Both the position numbers and the translations under genes were made by a program. Of a stretch of DNA of 64,000 bases, positions 1-10,362 are shown in pieces. Position 1 is the first letter of the stretch, and the number at the start of each line of letters is the position of its first letter. Under the pieces are notes generated by a model that did not search any database, was not told the origin of the DNA, and saw only the letters and a program-made list of their open reading frames with translations. This DNA is from Apiosordaria backusii (Eukaryota; Ascomycota; Sordariomycetes; Sordariales; Lasiosphaeriaceae): contig JAUKTV010000004.1 in the NCBI GenBank assembly GCA_030549205.1, forward strand, positions 1,426,001-1,490,000, read 5' to 3'.

Positions 1-152
1 CCCCCTAACCGAACGTGACTAGCTCCGGCAAGCGTTTTGCGACGTCGTGCCTCGCGCATCTCCGGACGTCGGCGTAGTGATCCTGTCTCGTCGTCGCCGG
101 CAACCCAAAAAAAAAACCAGCAGCCGGAAACAGACCCAAATTTGATACCAAG

Positions 153-598
153 ATGGCCTCTGACGAACCTCCAAATCCGATGGCCGAATCCGGCGTCACC
201 ATCCGCTCCGACAGCGAGCAGTATTCCTCACCAGAGGAGCTGTCTACGTCACCACCCTCGTCGTCGTCTCCGGCCATCATCCTCTACCAGCCCCCCACCT
301 TCTGGTCTATCCTCCGCGGCGCCGCCATCAATCTCGTATTGCCATTCATCAACGGCATGATGCTTGGTTTCGGCGAGCTCTTTGCTCATGAGGCGGCCTT
401 TAGACTGGGATGGAGCAACACAAGGGTATGCTCCGCCCAGCCTCTATCCAGCGCTTGTTCGAATGGCATTGCTGACATGGTGCTCTTGAACAGATATTTC
501 CTCTCACCAGGCGACAAGCGCATCCAATTGGGCCCGGTATAGAAGTGGTCGAGAAACCCAGGCGGAGAGAACTGGACGACCTGACGAGCTTGGAATGA
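153..598 (+). CDS. TOM13: Mim1/TOM13 mitochondrial outer-membrane import protein
   Basis: Two exons, 153-425 and 494-598, give 125 residues; the 68-nt intron (GTATGC donor, ACAG acceptor) is phase 0. The product matches the fungal Mim1/TOM13 family, which inserts alpha-helical proteins into the mitochondrial outer membrane and helps assemble the TOM complex. An acidic, Ser/Pro-rich N-terminus (about residues 1-45) precedes the conserved core starting at FWSILRGAAINLVLPF, with one hydrophobic segment carrying glycine-spaced residues (NGMMLGFGELFAHEAAF), then a basic stretch after the splice (FPLTRRQAHPIGPG). The length and single membrane segment fit the family. The start is the first ATG in frame with a purine at -3. 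OXA1, another mitochondrial insertion factor, lies downstream on the same strand; this is probably coincidence. Confidence 0.9.
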
Positions 599-1160
599 TG
601 TGTGAGGATTGTTTGTTTGCTAGCAATAAACTCATGATACATCAAGATACCCGACAGCCGATATTTCCACGCTGCAATATGCAGCACCACCACGGTGACG
701 GTGCCTAGGAGCATGAAAACACTGGTGCTTGGCAGTGCGGCAGGTCCAAATGGAAACTACATCATGGGACAACAACATTGCACCCTCAACTTAGTCCGAG
801 AGACGAGAGGACCAGGTCCAGTCGGGCATTGTATATACACACATACCGGGTAGCACACACATAGGATTATACAGGCTAGTTGGGAAAACAAAGCGTAGAG
901 AGTCACAATGTCCTTCATTGCAATTTATTCTTCTACAAGTCGGTTTGGAGGGGTTGATGTCTTCTGCACGGCTTCAATCGGGAGACGTTGGTCTTGGCAA
1001 TCGCGCGTCTCTTGTGAATCAATTGTGGGTCGCTTTGCGGCGGCAGGCAGCCGAACCTTTGCCGCGCGCGACATTCAAACCTACCAAAAAAAAAGTTAGC
1101 GAGCGAGTTGTCGAAGGCCAGTCTGGATTCTGCCTTGTTGCGGAAACCACCGAGACAAAG
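599..1160. other. Intergenic, TOM13 to OXA1
   Basis: Convincing coding sequence is absent here. Short open frames lack family features. The interval should hold the 3' UTR of the first gene and the promoter of OXA1. An A-rich tract lies at about 1085-1095. No RNA gene or repeat is seen. Confidence 0.5.
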
Positions 1161-2714
1161 ATGCCCCCCAGCAGAGGTTTCCTCACGTCGAGCCCCTCAT
1201 TGGGCCTTGCCAGAACGGTAAGCATATTGCTAAATTTCATATTTTTGGTCTTCTTTCTTTGGCCGCTTCATTGGATCGACTGAGCTCGTCCCCCATGCCT
1301 TTAACTCTGTCTACCGCTAACAAGTTTTCAGGCATTGCACAAGCCGTCCTCCCGATTCTCAACGCGACAGTTCGGCACGGCTCTGCGTACCAATGGCGTG
1401 GTTTCTCAGAACTCCCGCGCCCTCTCCGGGAGAAGGATAGGTGGCCCGATCACATTCACAGCGGCGATGGCACAATCCCGGTATGCCTCGACTCAACCGC
1501 CTGTCTCGCCGACCCCCAGCCCCGCCGTTTCTGGCCCGGTAGACTCGACCGCCAACCCCTCGCTGCTGTCAAATATCGACTCAACCCCTATATCACTGTC
1601 GGGGAGTGATCTACTCAACATGCCCGAGCAGATTGGCTTCCTGAAGTCTCTCGGTCTAGACTATGGCTGGGGCCCGACATCCATGATGGAGTCCATCCTC
1701 GAGCATACCTACGTTTGGACCGGTCTTCCATGGTGGGCATCAATTTGCCTGGTTTCCCTGGGAATCAGGGCCGTCCTTGTAAAGCCCATGTTCACCGCCG
1801 CTGAGATGGCCCAAAAGGTGCAAGATCTGAAGGCCAACCCAGTTTACGAGGCACTTGATAAGGAGATAAAAGGGTCTCTCACGTCTGGGATTGATCAGTA
1901 CACTCTGATGGATAAGAGGAACAAGATGAAAGTCATGCAGCGTGCGGCGGGCTACAGGATGCTTCCAGCTACTCTTCCGGCCATGCTTCAGATTCCGTTG
2001 GGTTTCGGCATGTTCCGGCTGATCAGGGGGATGGCTGATCTTCCGGTGCCCTCTATGGAGACGGGCGGTGCTCTGTGGTTCAACGACTTGACGGTCTCTG
2101 ACCCGCTTTTCATTCTACCTATCATCGCTACTAGTTTGATGATTGCGAGCATGAGGGTACATTCCCCCGCGCATTCGGTTGTTTTTCACATATTCTTTTG
2201 AGCTAACCTTTGCTGAACTGACTAGGTACCTCTCCCTTATATGGCCAAGGCACAGCAAGGCACCATGAAAATCATAACCCTGGTGGCATTTCCAATCACC
2301 CTTGGCGTTGGCATATTCATGCCCGCCGGTCTGCAACTCTACTTTGCCGCCTCTACTCTCCTGCAATTCTCACAGCAGTGGCTCACTTATCAAAACTGGT
2401 TCCGCAAGATAATCGGGTTGAAGCCAGTCGTCTTCGGAGGCCATCCTATTACTCCCCTCGGCGGAGCTTACCAAGCACCTCGTATCTTGGATGTCAAGGG
2501 AACGGTCGCCGAACCGAAAAAGGAGACTTTCTTCGAAAGTTTGAAGTCAACGAAAGAAGTTGCCATGGAAAAGCTCAACAACTACCAGAGCAAGAGCACC
2601 GTTAAGAGCACATTGGCCAAGGCGCAGGACTATGAAGAGAAAAGGGCCCTTGAGGAGAAGGAACGCATGCTTGCACGTCGCCAGTCGAGGCGGGAAAGGA
2701 ACCGCGGGGCGTGA
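1161..2714 (+). CDS. OXA1: Oxa1 mitochondrial inner-membrane insertase
   Basis: Three exons, 1161-1217, 1332-2156 and 2226-2714, give 456 residues; both introns are phase 0. Oxa1 (YidC/Alb3 family) inserts mitochondrially encoded and some imported proteins into the inner membrane. A mitochondrial targeting region rich in Arg, Ser and Thr covers about the first 50 residues. The YidC core follows, with hydrophobic segments around WWASICLVSLGIRAVLV, LPAMLQIPLGFGMFRLI, LPIIATSLMIAS and the long segment after exon 3 begins (IITLVAFPITLGVGIFMPAG). A basic, coiled C-terminal tail (EEKRALEEKERMLARRQSRR) matches the ribosome-binding tail of Oxa1. The ATG at 1161 gives the targeting peptide when spliced to exon 2, so it is preferred over later ATGs. 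Confidence 0.93.
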
Positions 2715-3547
2715 AGGAACAGCTTCATTTCGGCACGCTGTCTAGCCTTGTAAATATCCAACAACTGCTGTACTTTTATGCCTATTGTATACTACCAGCA
2801 TGCTAGCTCGATGAGGGGCATGCAATATGCACACCAGAAGCTGCAAAGCGCCGATCACCTTGGATGATGAGATGCCGTGGCTGTTTGATGCGATGATCAA
2901 TCACCGGGCTTTCTGCACAGGTGATTGGAATAGAAACACGGGGGAGACGTCAAACATCGTGGGATGCCGTTGATGTGTGGATGGGGGTTGAGCACGTCAT
3001 GGCCCATTGGGTTGCTGGCTCCGCTGGCCATGCCGAAAACAGCCAACTCGACTTGGCGAGATGCCAAGGCTGCCTCAGCTTTGTCTGGGCGGGGAATCTA
3101 GCTCTCTATGTGATGAGAGGGGCACAAGAGGGATGCCCTTGCAGACTCCTGTACAACACGAGATGTATAATTTTGGTGGTTCCCCCGGCTTTTGAGTCCC
3201 TTTCTGTTACGATCAAACATCTCGCCGCCGCCTCACATTGTGATAGGATTTAGAACCATATTTCTTTGTTGGTCCTTGGGCCTAACTCCAGACTTGTCCG
3301 TACCAACTGATCCTATATCCGGGGCTCCCTTGGTATGTTTGTCTTATTCGAGTCATTATAAATAGGGGGATGTCCCCGTTGTTATAGTGTTTGAAGTTGT
3401 AGTCTATATCCACCTTTTCAATTTCATCTTGCGACCGCTGTTTACTTTGCGCTTTCCTTTCAACGTCTTCATCCTATCAGTCACCAGTCAAAGCCTACTT
3501 GCTCACAGCTCAGCCCTTCACGTCCCCTAGATCTTCCAAAAATCACA
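2715..3547. other. Intergenic, OXA1 to carbonic anhydrase
   Basis: An open frame of about 110 codons at 2921-3253 has no recognisable domain and no splice support, so it is not called. The right end carries the promoter of the carbonic anhydrase gene, described separately. Confidence 0.5.
3357..3364 (+). promoter_or_regulatory. TATA box of carbonic anhydrase gene
   Basis: TATAAATA, about 185 bp before the ATG and followed by a pyrimidine-rich, CA-containing leader (3400-3547). This is a good match to a fungal TATA element; the start site itself is inferred. Confidence 0.6.
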
Positions 3548-4310
3548 ATGTCCGCCATCCAAAAGAACATCGAGCAGACCTCCGAGTCTTACTCTGCCAC
3601 TTTCACCCAGGGCCACCTCGCCCTGCCCCCTGCCAAGAAGTATCTCGTTTTGACGTGCATGGACGCACGTATTGATCCCGCGAGGGCTTTTGGGATTGAG
3701 CTGGGTGATGCGCATGTTATTCGCAATGTAAGCGCTCCATCTTTCCCTAGCTGTATCAGGTGATTGTATGATTGACAGAAGGGAAAAAAAAAAAAGGCTG
3801 GAGCAAGCGCAGTCGATGCCCTCCGCTCGATTGTCATCTCTGAGCAGCTCCTCGGCACCAACGAGATCGTGCTGGTCAAGCACACGGGCTGCGGGATGCT
3901 GACGTTTAAGAATGAGGATGCGTGAGTGACAAATTCCCTTGTTGTGTCCTTTGTCCCTGTGCTCCAATTACTCCCATCAGAGCGAGTAAGAGCTGATTAT
4001 GCTAACGAATATGTCGTAGGTATGGTGTTGTGGAAAAGAATTTGGGGTATGTTCACCACCTACCCACCCATTCAATGTGAAGAAAGAAAGAAAGAGTGCT
4101 GGCTAACGGATGAAAAAAAACAAAAAAAGAGAGGAAGCAGTGGCGGAACTCAAGGCCAAGAATTTGGACTTTTTGCCTTTCCCCAAGTTGGAGAAGGCCG
4201 TGGAGGAGGATGTGGCGTTTTTGAAAGCCAGTAAGCTGGTGCCGGAGAGTGTGACGATTAGTGGGTGGGTTTACGAGGTTGAGAGTGGGAAGACGAGGAG
4301 GGTTGTGTAA
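3548..4310 (+). CDS. Beta-carbonic anhydrase
   Basis: Four exons, 3548-3727, 3797-3921, 4020-4046 and 4130-4310, give 170 residues. The enzyme interconverts CO2 and bicarbonate using zinc. The zinc and proton-relay residues of the class are visible: Cys37 with Asp39-Ala-Arg41 in LTCMDARIDP, then His and Cys in KHTGCGM. The size fits the short, plant-type-unlike subfamily found in fungi. Two acceptors are unusual: introns 1 and 3 end in AAG directly after long A tracts. For intron 1 a normal CAG at 3776-3778 lies 18 nt upstream and in frame; its use would insert KGKKKK just after the conserved HVIRN. For intron 3 only the AAG at 4127-4129 keeps the frame. No targeting peptide is evident, so a cytosolic enzyme is likely. 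Confidence 0.88.
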
Positions 4311-4690
4311 GTTTGGGGTGATACCCAGGTAGCTTACTTTTATTTTGTGGAGGGTGGTGATGAGGGTGGTGGGGAGGTTTGGAGTTTGACTTGGTGAGTT
4401 TCTGTGGTGCGTGATAGGGAGCGAGTTGTGTATTGATTTGAATTTGGTGAAGCGTCATGTGCCCGTGTCATTCAGTGCTTTAAGCTTTTGGTCAGAATGA
4501 AGTTCATAGGGCTTGCAAACCTAAGTCTTTTCAAGAAGCTAAACTTCAACGTGTTCAAGAATATTTAAATCCCCGCTGTTCCTTCACATCATTTCTTCTT
4601 TCTTCACCTAAACCAGCAGCACCTCCTTCCCCAACACAATCGCCGACGTTCATCAACTAGTGCTATATCACAAACCTCTAAGCCATCATC
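4311..4690. other. Intergenic, 380 bp
   Basis: No gene was found. G/T-rich sequence follows the carbonic anhydrase stop, and a pyrimidine-rich stretch (about 4590-4680), probably the leader of the next gene, lies just before 4691. Confidence 0.5.
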
Positions 4691-6610
4691 ATGTCATCCC
4701 AAGGAAGACTAACCAACGAAATGGTCGTGGAAGAGGCCAAACGGAGATGGACTGTGGCAGAGGTACAACAAACGCTCGCTGAGTTTTGGTCGGATCCAAC
4801 GACCACCGATGTTCATCGAACAGTCGTGACCCAATTGATCGGTCACGATCCAAGAGGAAGCACCCCAATACAGAAGGCACAGCGCTTTGAGAGACTGTTC
4901 AAGATCTACGGAGACGTGCGGGCACAGCGCTCACCGACACCTACATTTCCAGATGACGAACTTTCCGAGGGCATCGAGCTTGCAACCGAAATTGATCAGC
5001 TCCATGTTCAACTTGGCGGCGAGGGCTTGGACGACGCAACTTTTGCTCTCTTTGTTCTGATTACACCCCTGCCAACGCTCAAGAATCGACTCCGGGAACT
5101 CAAGTCGAAGGACGCACGCTGGTACACGGCCTTCTTAGGCAACTCGGGCAAAGACTTTCCAGAGTTTATGAAGATCTTCCTTTCATACGACCCAAAGTCC
5201 GCAGCGTTACCTGACAAAAAGGGCATTCCTGAAGATGTTTCGTCTCGGATTGCCGTAGAGAAAGATATGCGCAAAAGGCTCGACAACGCCGCCTGTGTGA
5301 TATCTGGCGCGGCCAATGCTGAGATATGCCACATCTTTACCGCCCACCAGAGCATGTGGTGGAAGGAATCAGAACAGTACGAAGCTTTGTTCCAGAATTG
5401 CAGGGAACTACTGTTCAGCGACCCGGGGCGTGACATCAACCCAATCTCAGCTTGTATTCGTACATCGGAGATCCACGGGGCATGGAACATGATTTCTCTC
5501 AACCCAATACTTGCTGCCTGGTGGAAAGAGGCCCGCTTTGCGATGCTCTATCAGCGTTGCGAGCCCCAGACAAAGGAAGAGGAGGATGCCGGTCTCGTCA
5601 CGGTGGTAGCCGATTTCCACTGGCTGCCCGAGACCTCAAAGTTCGATCGAAGGGCTTTCATGACCGAGCCGGGGAATTGGCGGAAGCCTGCGCGGGTGAT
5701 CGACCGCACTGAACACGCGATTGTAAAGCTCTGGTCAGAGACGCTCGATGACAAGTTGACTCGTGATCTAGGACTTCCTGCCTCGGGTGATGAGGTCAAG
5801 TTTCAGACACGAAAGGTGGACCTCACCAAGACAATCCTCGCCCTCGATGTTCAGTGGGCAGTCCACTGTGCCGCAGCGCTCTGTGGTGCTGAGCGTGAGC
5901 CCTTTGAGCACATTGATGCAACGAAATGGCCATATAGCTACGAGCAAGCCGATCCCGAGAACGATGCGCAGGATGATGACCAGAACGTCGACCAGAACGT
6001 CGACCAGAACGTCGACGATAACTACTACCACGACGATAGCCACCACAACGACGACGATAACAACGAAGAACAAGACATCGACGAGAAGTACGAGGAGAAG
6101 TACAAAGAGGGTTACCACGTCGGCCATTTCGATGGCTTTGACACGGGCTATCGGAGGGGTTACGAACAGGGCCGGAAACAGGTGCCGTCAAGATTGATGC
6201 CGGCCCCCCTATCGAGTTCCCTGCCCCCCTCGGCTGTGAGCTTAGCCAGGAAGAGTTACGAACAGGGCCGGAAACAGGGTTATAAGGAGTGTCTCGACGA
6301 GGGGTATAAACAGGGAGAGGAGGGCTACAAGCAGGGTCTTGACGAGGGCTGGGAGGTGGGCAAAGAATCTTGTAGAAACCAGGGTCATGACGGGGCTTAT
6401 GCTGAAGGTCATAAGGCAGGTCATGGACGGGGTTTTCACGAGGGTTGGGCAGCGTGTTGGGATATGCATAAAAGGCTGCGCCGGGAGCAGAGTCCAAGCC
6501 AGCAAAAGGGCCAGGACAAGGGTGACGGCAAAGAAAACATCAACGACGAAGAAAACACCGACGAGGGGTACGACTGTTGTAGTGATGGAGAGGACTTGTG
6601 GTTTTACTGA
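4691..6610 (+). CDS. Unknown protein with C-terminal GX3 repeats
   Basis: A single exon of 639 codons. Residues 1 to about 420 look globular but match no family I know. Residues about 425-460 are an Asp/Asn/Gln-rich linker that includes three copies of DQNV encoded by a 12-bp tandem repeat. Residues about 467-590 contain two blocks in which glycine recurs every fourth residue, usually next to an aromatic (EGYHVGHFDGFDTGYRRG is typical), separated by a Pro/Ser insert. This periodicity is the deca-GX3 signature described for Yae1/Lto1-type proteins, which forms packed helices. The DNA for YEQGRKQ is duplicated: 24 bp are identical near 6160 and 6254, so the blocks probably grew by duplication. 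The C-terminus is acidic and polar. Function is unknown; a Yae1-like adaptor role would be speculation because the protein is far longer. Confidence 0.75.
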   Translation: MSSQGRLTNEMVVEEAKRRWTVAEVQQTLAEFWSDPTTTDVHRTVVTQLIGHDPRGSTPIQKAQRFERLFKIYGDVRAQRSPTPTFPDDELSEGIELATEIDQLHVQLGGEGLDDATFALFVLITPLPTLKNRLRELKSKDARWYTAFLGNSGKDFPEFMKIFLSYDPKSAALPDKKGIPEDVSSRIAVEKDMRKRLDNAACVISGAANAEICHIFTAHQSMWWKESEQYEALFQNCRELLFSDPGRDINPISACIRTSEIHGAWNMISLNPILAAWWKEARFAMLYQRCEPQTKEEEDAGLVTVVADFHWLPETSKFDRRAFMTEPGNWRKPARVIDRTEHAIVKLWSETLDDKLTRDLGLPASGDEVKFQTRKVDLTKTILALDVQWAVHCAAALCGAEREPFEHIDATKWPYSYEQADPENDAQDDDQNVDQNVDQNVDDNYYHDDSHHNDDDNNEEQDIDEKYEEKYKEGYHVGHFDGFDTGYRRGYEQGRKQVPSRLMPAPLSSSLPPSAVSLARKSYEQGRKQGYKECLDEGYKQGEEGYKQGLDEGWEVGKESCRNQGHDGAYAEGHKAGHGRGFHEGWAACWDMHKRLRREQSPSQQKGQDKGDGKENINDEENTDEGYDCCSDGEDLWFY

Positions 6611-7132
6611 ATGACCAGGTGCTCATTGTATCGCTGAAGGTCGACCAGGGTTTCTACGGGAGCTTGATAAAAGTCCGGGGAGCAAATAGATCGCCGTACT
6701 TTGGTTATTTCTGCTTGTTAACTAAGGTATGTAGCAAGTATCCATAGTTATATCGTGAAATTTGTGCGAGGAAGTAGGGAGTTATTATGATAATAATATC
6801 TAATAAATTATAAAGATTGACTTTATCTAGATATTAACTATATATATTATTATTATTTAATTTTTCGAAAAGATCCAGCGATGATGTGTGGCTTATGCAG
6901 CCTCTCAGATTCGCATGTTTTGTATAGAAATTTGAATCGTCCGAACTCTCGGTTGCTTACTGATGATCGTGTCAGGACACGACACCCAATGCGACCAGTA
7001 CATAGGTACCTTGATAGATAACTTACATATCTTCCATATATAGGTATTCCTGGGCTAGCCACTCTACATTCCACAGTTCACTCCCCGACAATTCCCATCT
7101 ACCAACACTGCTCCCTCCAACCGTCATCCACA
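6611..7132. other. Intergenic with AT-rich block
   Basis: Contains a very AT-rich stretch (about 6785-6865) of TAT/ATT runs, possibly a 3'-end or old RIP-affected sequence. A short pyrimidine- and CA-rich leader precedes the next ATG. No gene seen. Confidence 0.5.
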
Positions 7133-8040
7133 ATGCCCAAACACTCCTACACAATCGACTGCTACGAGCAACCAGGCCTCAACATCCCCCCATCCGAACA
7201 ACACGCCCTCCAACAAGAACTCATCGCCTTCGCCTCTGCCCATCTGAACCCCCTCCGAATCTACAACATCTTCGACACCTCCGACCCCACCGCCCTCAAC
7301 GACAAAATCATCGTCACCATCCGCCTTGGCCCACCCTCTCCCTCTCCCCCTTCACAAAAAGGGGATCTCGTAGCCCTCCTCACAGCCTCCCTCCTCCCCA
7401 TCTCCTTCCTCCCCACCCCCCTCCTCGACGCAGGCCTAACACTCATCCACCCACTCCACCGCAAATCCCCCCAATCCATCAAACGCCTCCTCTTCGGCAC
7501 TCTCTTCCTCTGCGTCTTCCCCCGCTATCCTTCCGGCGTATGGCTCGCCAGCATCGCCGAGGTGATCACCTCCCTGGTGCAGATAAGCAGGTACACCCTC
7601 CACTGCTACCCTTCTCCCTCCTGGCCTTCCGGCACTCTACCTGGTAAGACACAATTAGCGATAGCGAGGGAAATAAGCCAGAGATATCGACGCCAATTTT
7701 CTGATTAGCCCAGAAGCAGAGTTTGACGAGGAGAAGTTTGTTTTTAGGGGGAGCAACGACACGCCTGAGGGCAGGGTGTTTATGAAGGATGTAGACGACT
7801 CACGACAGGCAGTATTAGCATCGAGATGTGAAGGCATCACAGTACTTTAGGGGGCTGTTCAGGAAGAATAAAGGGGATGAGGTGTTGCAGGTTGGGTGGC
7901 TGGATCCGGAGACAGTTATGAGGATTGGGACAGGGGAGGGATACAAGCAGGAAAAGGGGATTGTGTCAAAGGTTGGTTGTTTCATTGCGCTATCTCTTTT
8001 GAGTGGTGAGAGTGCTGATGAGTTTGATTTGCAGCTGTGA
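7133..8040 (+). CDS. Unknown small protein; splice-dependent C-terminal SKL
   Basis: Proposed exons 7133-7590, 7709-7790, 7843-7971 and 8035-8040 give 224 residues ending in VSKL. No family was recognised. The N-terminal half is Pro/Leu-rich with hydrophobic stretches (LLTASLLPISFLPTPLLDAG; LFGTLFLCVFP). The later exons are charged and look genuinely coding (DEEKFVFRGSNDTPEGRVF; VGWLDPETVMRIGTGEG). The middle introns are inferred from frame continuity, with GTACAC and GTAGAC donors that are not ideal. The last intron (63 nt, GTTGGT donor, CTGAT branch point, TTGCAG acceptor) is a multiple of three and has no stop. Retained, it adds 21 residues and the protein ends DLQL; removed, it ends in SKL, a canonical type-1 peroxisomal signal. 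Confidence in the overall locus is higher than in each junction. Confidence 0.55.
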
Positions 8041-8751
8041 TATACCCAATTTTCTACATACCACCAAAGCGTTGCTTTCCATTCAACACAATTACTAGAA
8101 TGAAGAACCGCCATCTGCATATCTTACGTGTTAGCAAGTTTCTCATGCGACAACAACAGTGTGGAGAGTGCATACCAATAACAATCGTTGACCCATTGGC
8201 ATAATCCGCCCTGATGAACCCCCAATGACAGCAATCTTCTTGCCTTCAAGTTTGTTTGCCCTGGTCATGTTGAATAATTGTTGAATTAGCCAAAAGTAAA
8301 GAAGCCGAGTCACAACACACAAAGAATTACTGCAGAAACCTTCTGTGGATTAGAGTCCAACAGTTGCCTGTCTCATCATCGTTCGTTGCTTCCCTTTATA
8401 AGTCGTCTAGGCACCCCAAAATTGCGTTTTCGGCAAGCACGATGGCGACTGCATGGCGACTTTCGGTTGCGCTTTCGGCCAATTCCTTCACCATTCTCAA
8501 GGCTCTCACAGAATTGCTTCAATGGCGAAACAACTTGCGGCTTTCTTGACAGATTGGTGCTACTCCAAGATAGCGAGCATCTCGGTAACAAGACACCAAG
8601 AGTGAGGGGTTGTGAACACCAAAAAGCCACCCTTCGCTGCCGGATCACGGAACAGCACAGCGTGGTAATTGAACTTTATACATTTCATTCCATCATATAA
8701 CCTATTTACTACACTTGCCCAGTCATCATCATCTTACACCCACCCCAGCCC
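8041..8751. other. Intergenic with dehydrogenase relic
   Basis: The space between two convergent genes. The left part holds the broken dehydrogenase described separately; 8269-8751 holds nothing I can support. Confidence 0.5.
8095..8268 (-). pseudogene. Internally deleted short-chain dehydrogenase relic
   Basis: Reading from 8268, the first 20 codons give MTRANKLEGKKIAVIGGSSG, a typical start of a short-chain dehydrogenase with its dinucleotide-binding GGSSG loop. A few bases later, in another frame, the sequence reads ADYANGSTIVI, then a good intron (8115-8175, GTATGC donor, CTAAC branch, CAG acceptor), then DGGSSF and a stop. The second part is the typical family C-terminus (NGSTIVIDGG). 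About 200 internal residues, including the Tyr-x-x-x-Lys catalytic site, are missing, and the junction shifts the frame. It is therefore a deletion relic. The intron has survived, so it did not arise by retroposition. Confidence 0.65.
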
Positions 8752-10362
8752 TCAAGCCAAAGGAGTAAACCCCTTCCTCATCTTCAACCCAATCTCCAAC
8801 CCCAGCGGCTTCCTCAAGAACCCCTCCTTGGTCTCCATCACCTCCTGCCTCAGTTCAACCTCGTACCTCCTCGCCCAGGTAGCCACAATCAGCTTCATCT
8901 CCATTTCGGCCACATTCCTCCCCACGCACGACCTCGGCCCATGACTGAAAGGAATAAACGCATTCTTCTGCCTCTGCGTCAAGCTGAACCACCGGTCCGG
9001 GTTGAAGCTATCCGCATCCTCCCCCCAAATCTCCTTGGAGTGGTGCACCGAATACGTCGGCACGCTCAGCACCGTGCCACCAGGGAAGAAGTGTCCATTC
9101 AGGTGAATCCCGGGAGAATCCTCAGGGATCTGCCTGGGAAGCCCAATACCAGAAGTAGAGTTGTGCCTCAGCGTCTCGTTCACCACCGCAGACAAGTACG
9201 GCAGATCCCTCACCATCTCAAACGTAGGAACATCCACGCTCTTGTCAATGTTCGCGTCCAGCTCCGCCTGCAGCTTTGGAATCACACCCGGGGTCCTAAC
9301 CGCATGATACAGCAGCGCGCAGGAAGAGTTTGACGTCGTATCCGATCCAGCAATCAGCTGCGTGAGCGCTTCAGCAGTGAGTTCCTCCCGTCCCAATGGC
9401 TCGCCCTTCTCATCCCTGGCATCGACTAATCTCTGCAGCAGATCCTTGCGTCCCTCCAGAGGTGGGTTCTCCAGTCTCATCTTGACTCTCGCAATCGCAA
9501 TACCGGCCAGGCTCTCCACCGCCGCGAGACCCTGCGTGAAGAACGGATCCGGGAAGTACTTGGCATACGGCTTCAAGGAAGGCAAAATTCCCAGCGCGGC
9601 AGAGACCTCACCACGTCTGTTCAAGATCTCGATGGCAGAAGCGTAGATGGGGGGGCTATCGGGGGAGGAACGGACCTCGGCCATGTCCGCGCCGGAGCTG
9701 AGCATACCAAAGGGGGCGCCAAAGGCCAGGTCGCCAATGACGTCAAAGGCGAGGTAGTTGAACCAGTTGAGGCAGTCGAGGTGGGCGGTCTTCAAGGGGG
9801 AGCGGGAGACGAGGTTGTCGAGCTGGCGGACAAACAGCTCGAGGTTGGAGTGAATGTAGGGCTCGAACTGGGCGATACTCTTGACCGAGAAGGTGTGGGA
9901 GACGATCTTGCGCTTGCGGGTATGCTCGTGGCGGTCGCGGGTGTTGAAAAGGCCGCGGCGGATGGAGACGAAGGCGTCATAGAAGTCGCTGTTGGGCAAG
10001 GTAAGTTAGTGGTTTGTATCTTATGTGATCGAAGGTAAAGAAAGTGAGACATACGACTTGAGGAAACCATTGCCGTGGCCGTAGATGATGTTGATGGCGG
10101 CGTCATCGTTGATGCTGACGTGGTTGGGCTGGATGCGAACGACATCGCCGTGCTTCTTGTGAAGCTCATCAACAGTCAGGTACCGGTCGCCACGGCGGGC
10201 AACGAGAAGTAACCACCAGTTTGTGAACTGTGCTGGGAAGGGTGCTGGGATGCGCCGAAGGTGGCGATAAGTGATAAAGTAAGGGTAAAGGTAGTATACA
10301 AAAGCGAAGGCCACCAGAGCCACTGGCGCCCAAGGCGACAGGAGGAGGTTGACGACGGCCAT
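8752..10362 (-). CDS. Cytochrome P450, CYP53-like (benzoate 4-hydroxylase type)
   Basis: Two exons, 10362-10055 and 9988-8752, give 514 residues; the 66-nt intron has a GTATGT donor, CTAAC branch and CAG acceptor. The protein has an N-terminal membrane anchor (about residues 8-30), the oxygen-binding I helix (AGSDTTSNS, near residue 317), the K-helix ETLR near 373 and the haem loop FSHGPRSCVGRN with Cys near 456. The stretch DFYDAFVSIRRGLFNTRDR and the overall pattern resemble CYP53 enzymes, which para-hydroxylate benzoate in the beta-ketoadipate route at the ER. Substrate is therefore inferred from family likeness. An upstream in-frame non-ATG extension is ignored; the chosen ATG is directly followed by the anchor. 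No reductase or ring-cleavage gene lies nearby. Confidence 0.9.

Noticed and set aside
2921..3253. 110-codon frame between OXA1 and carbonic anhydrase
   Set aside because: No domain and no coding-like composition compared with its neighbours.
5823..6497. 224-codon minus-strand frame opposite the GX3 protein
   Set aside because: It is a mirror of the repeat-rich coding strand; Pro/Arg-rich without family features.
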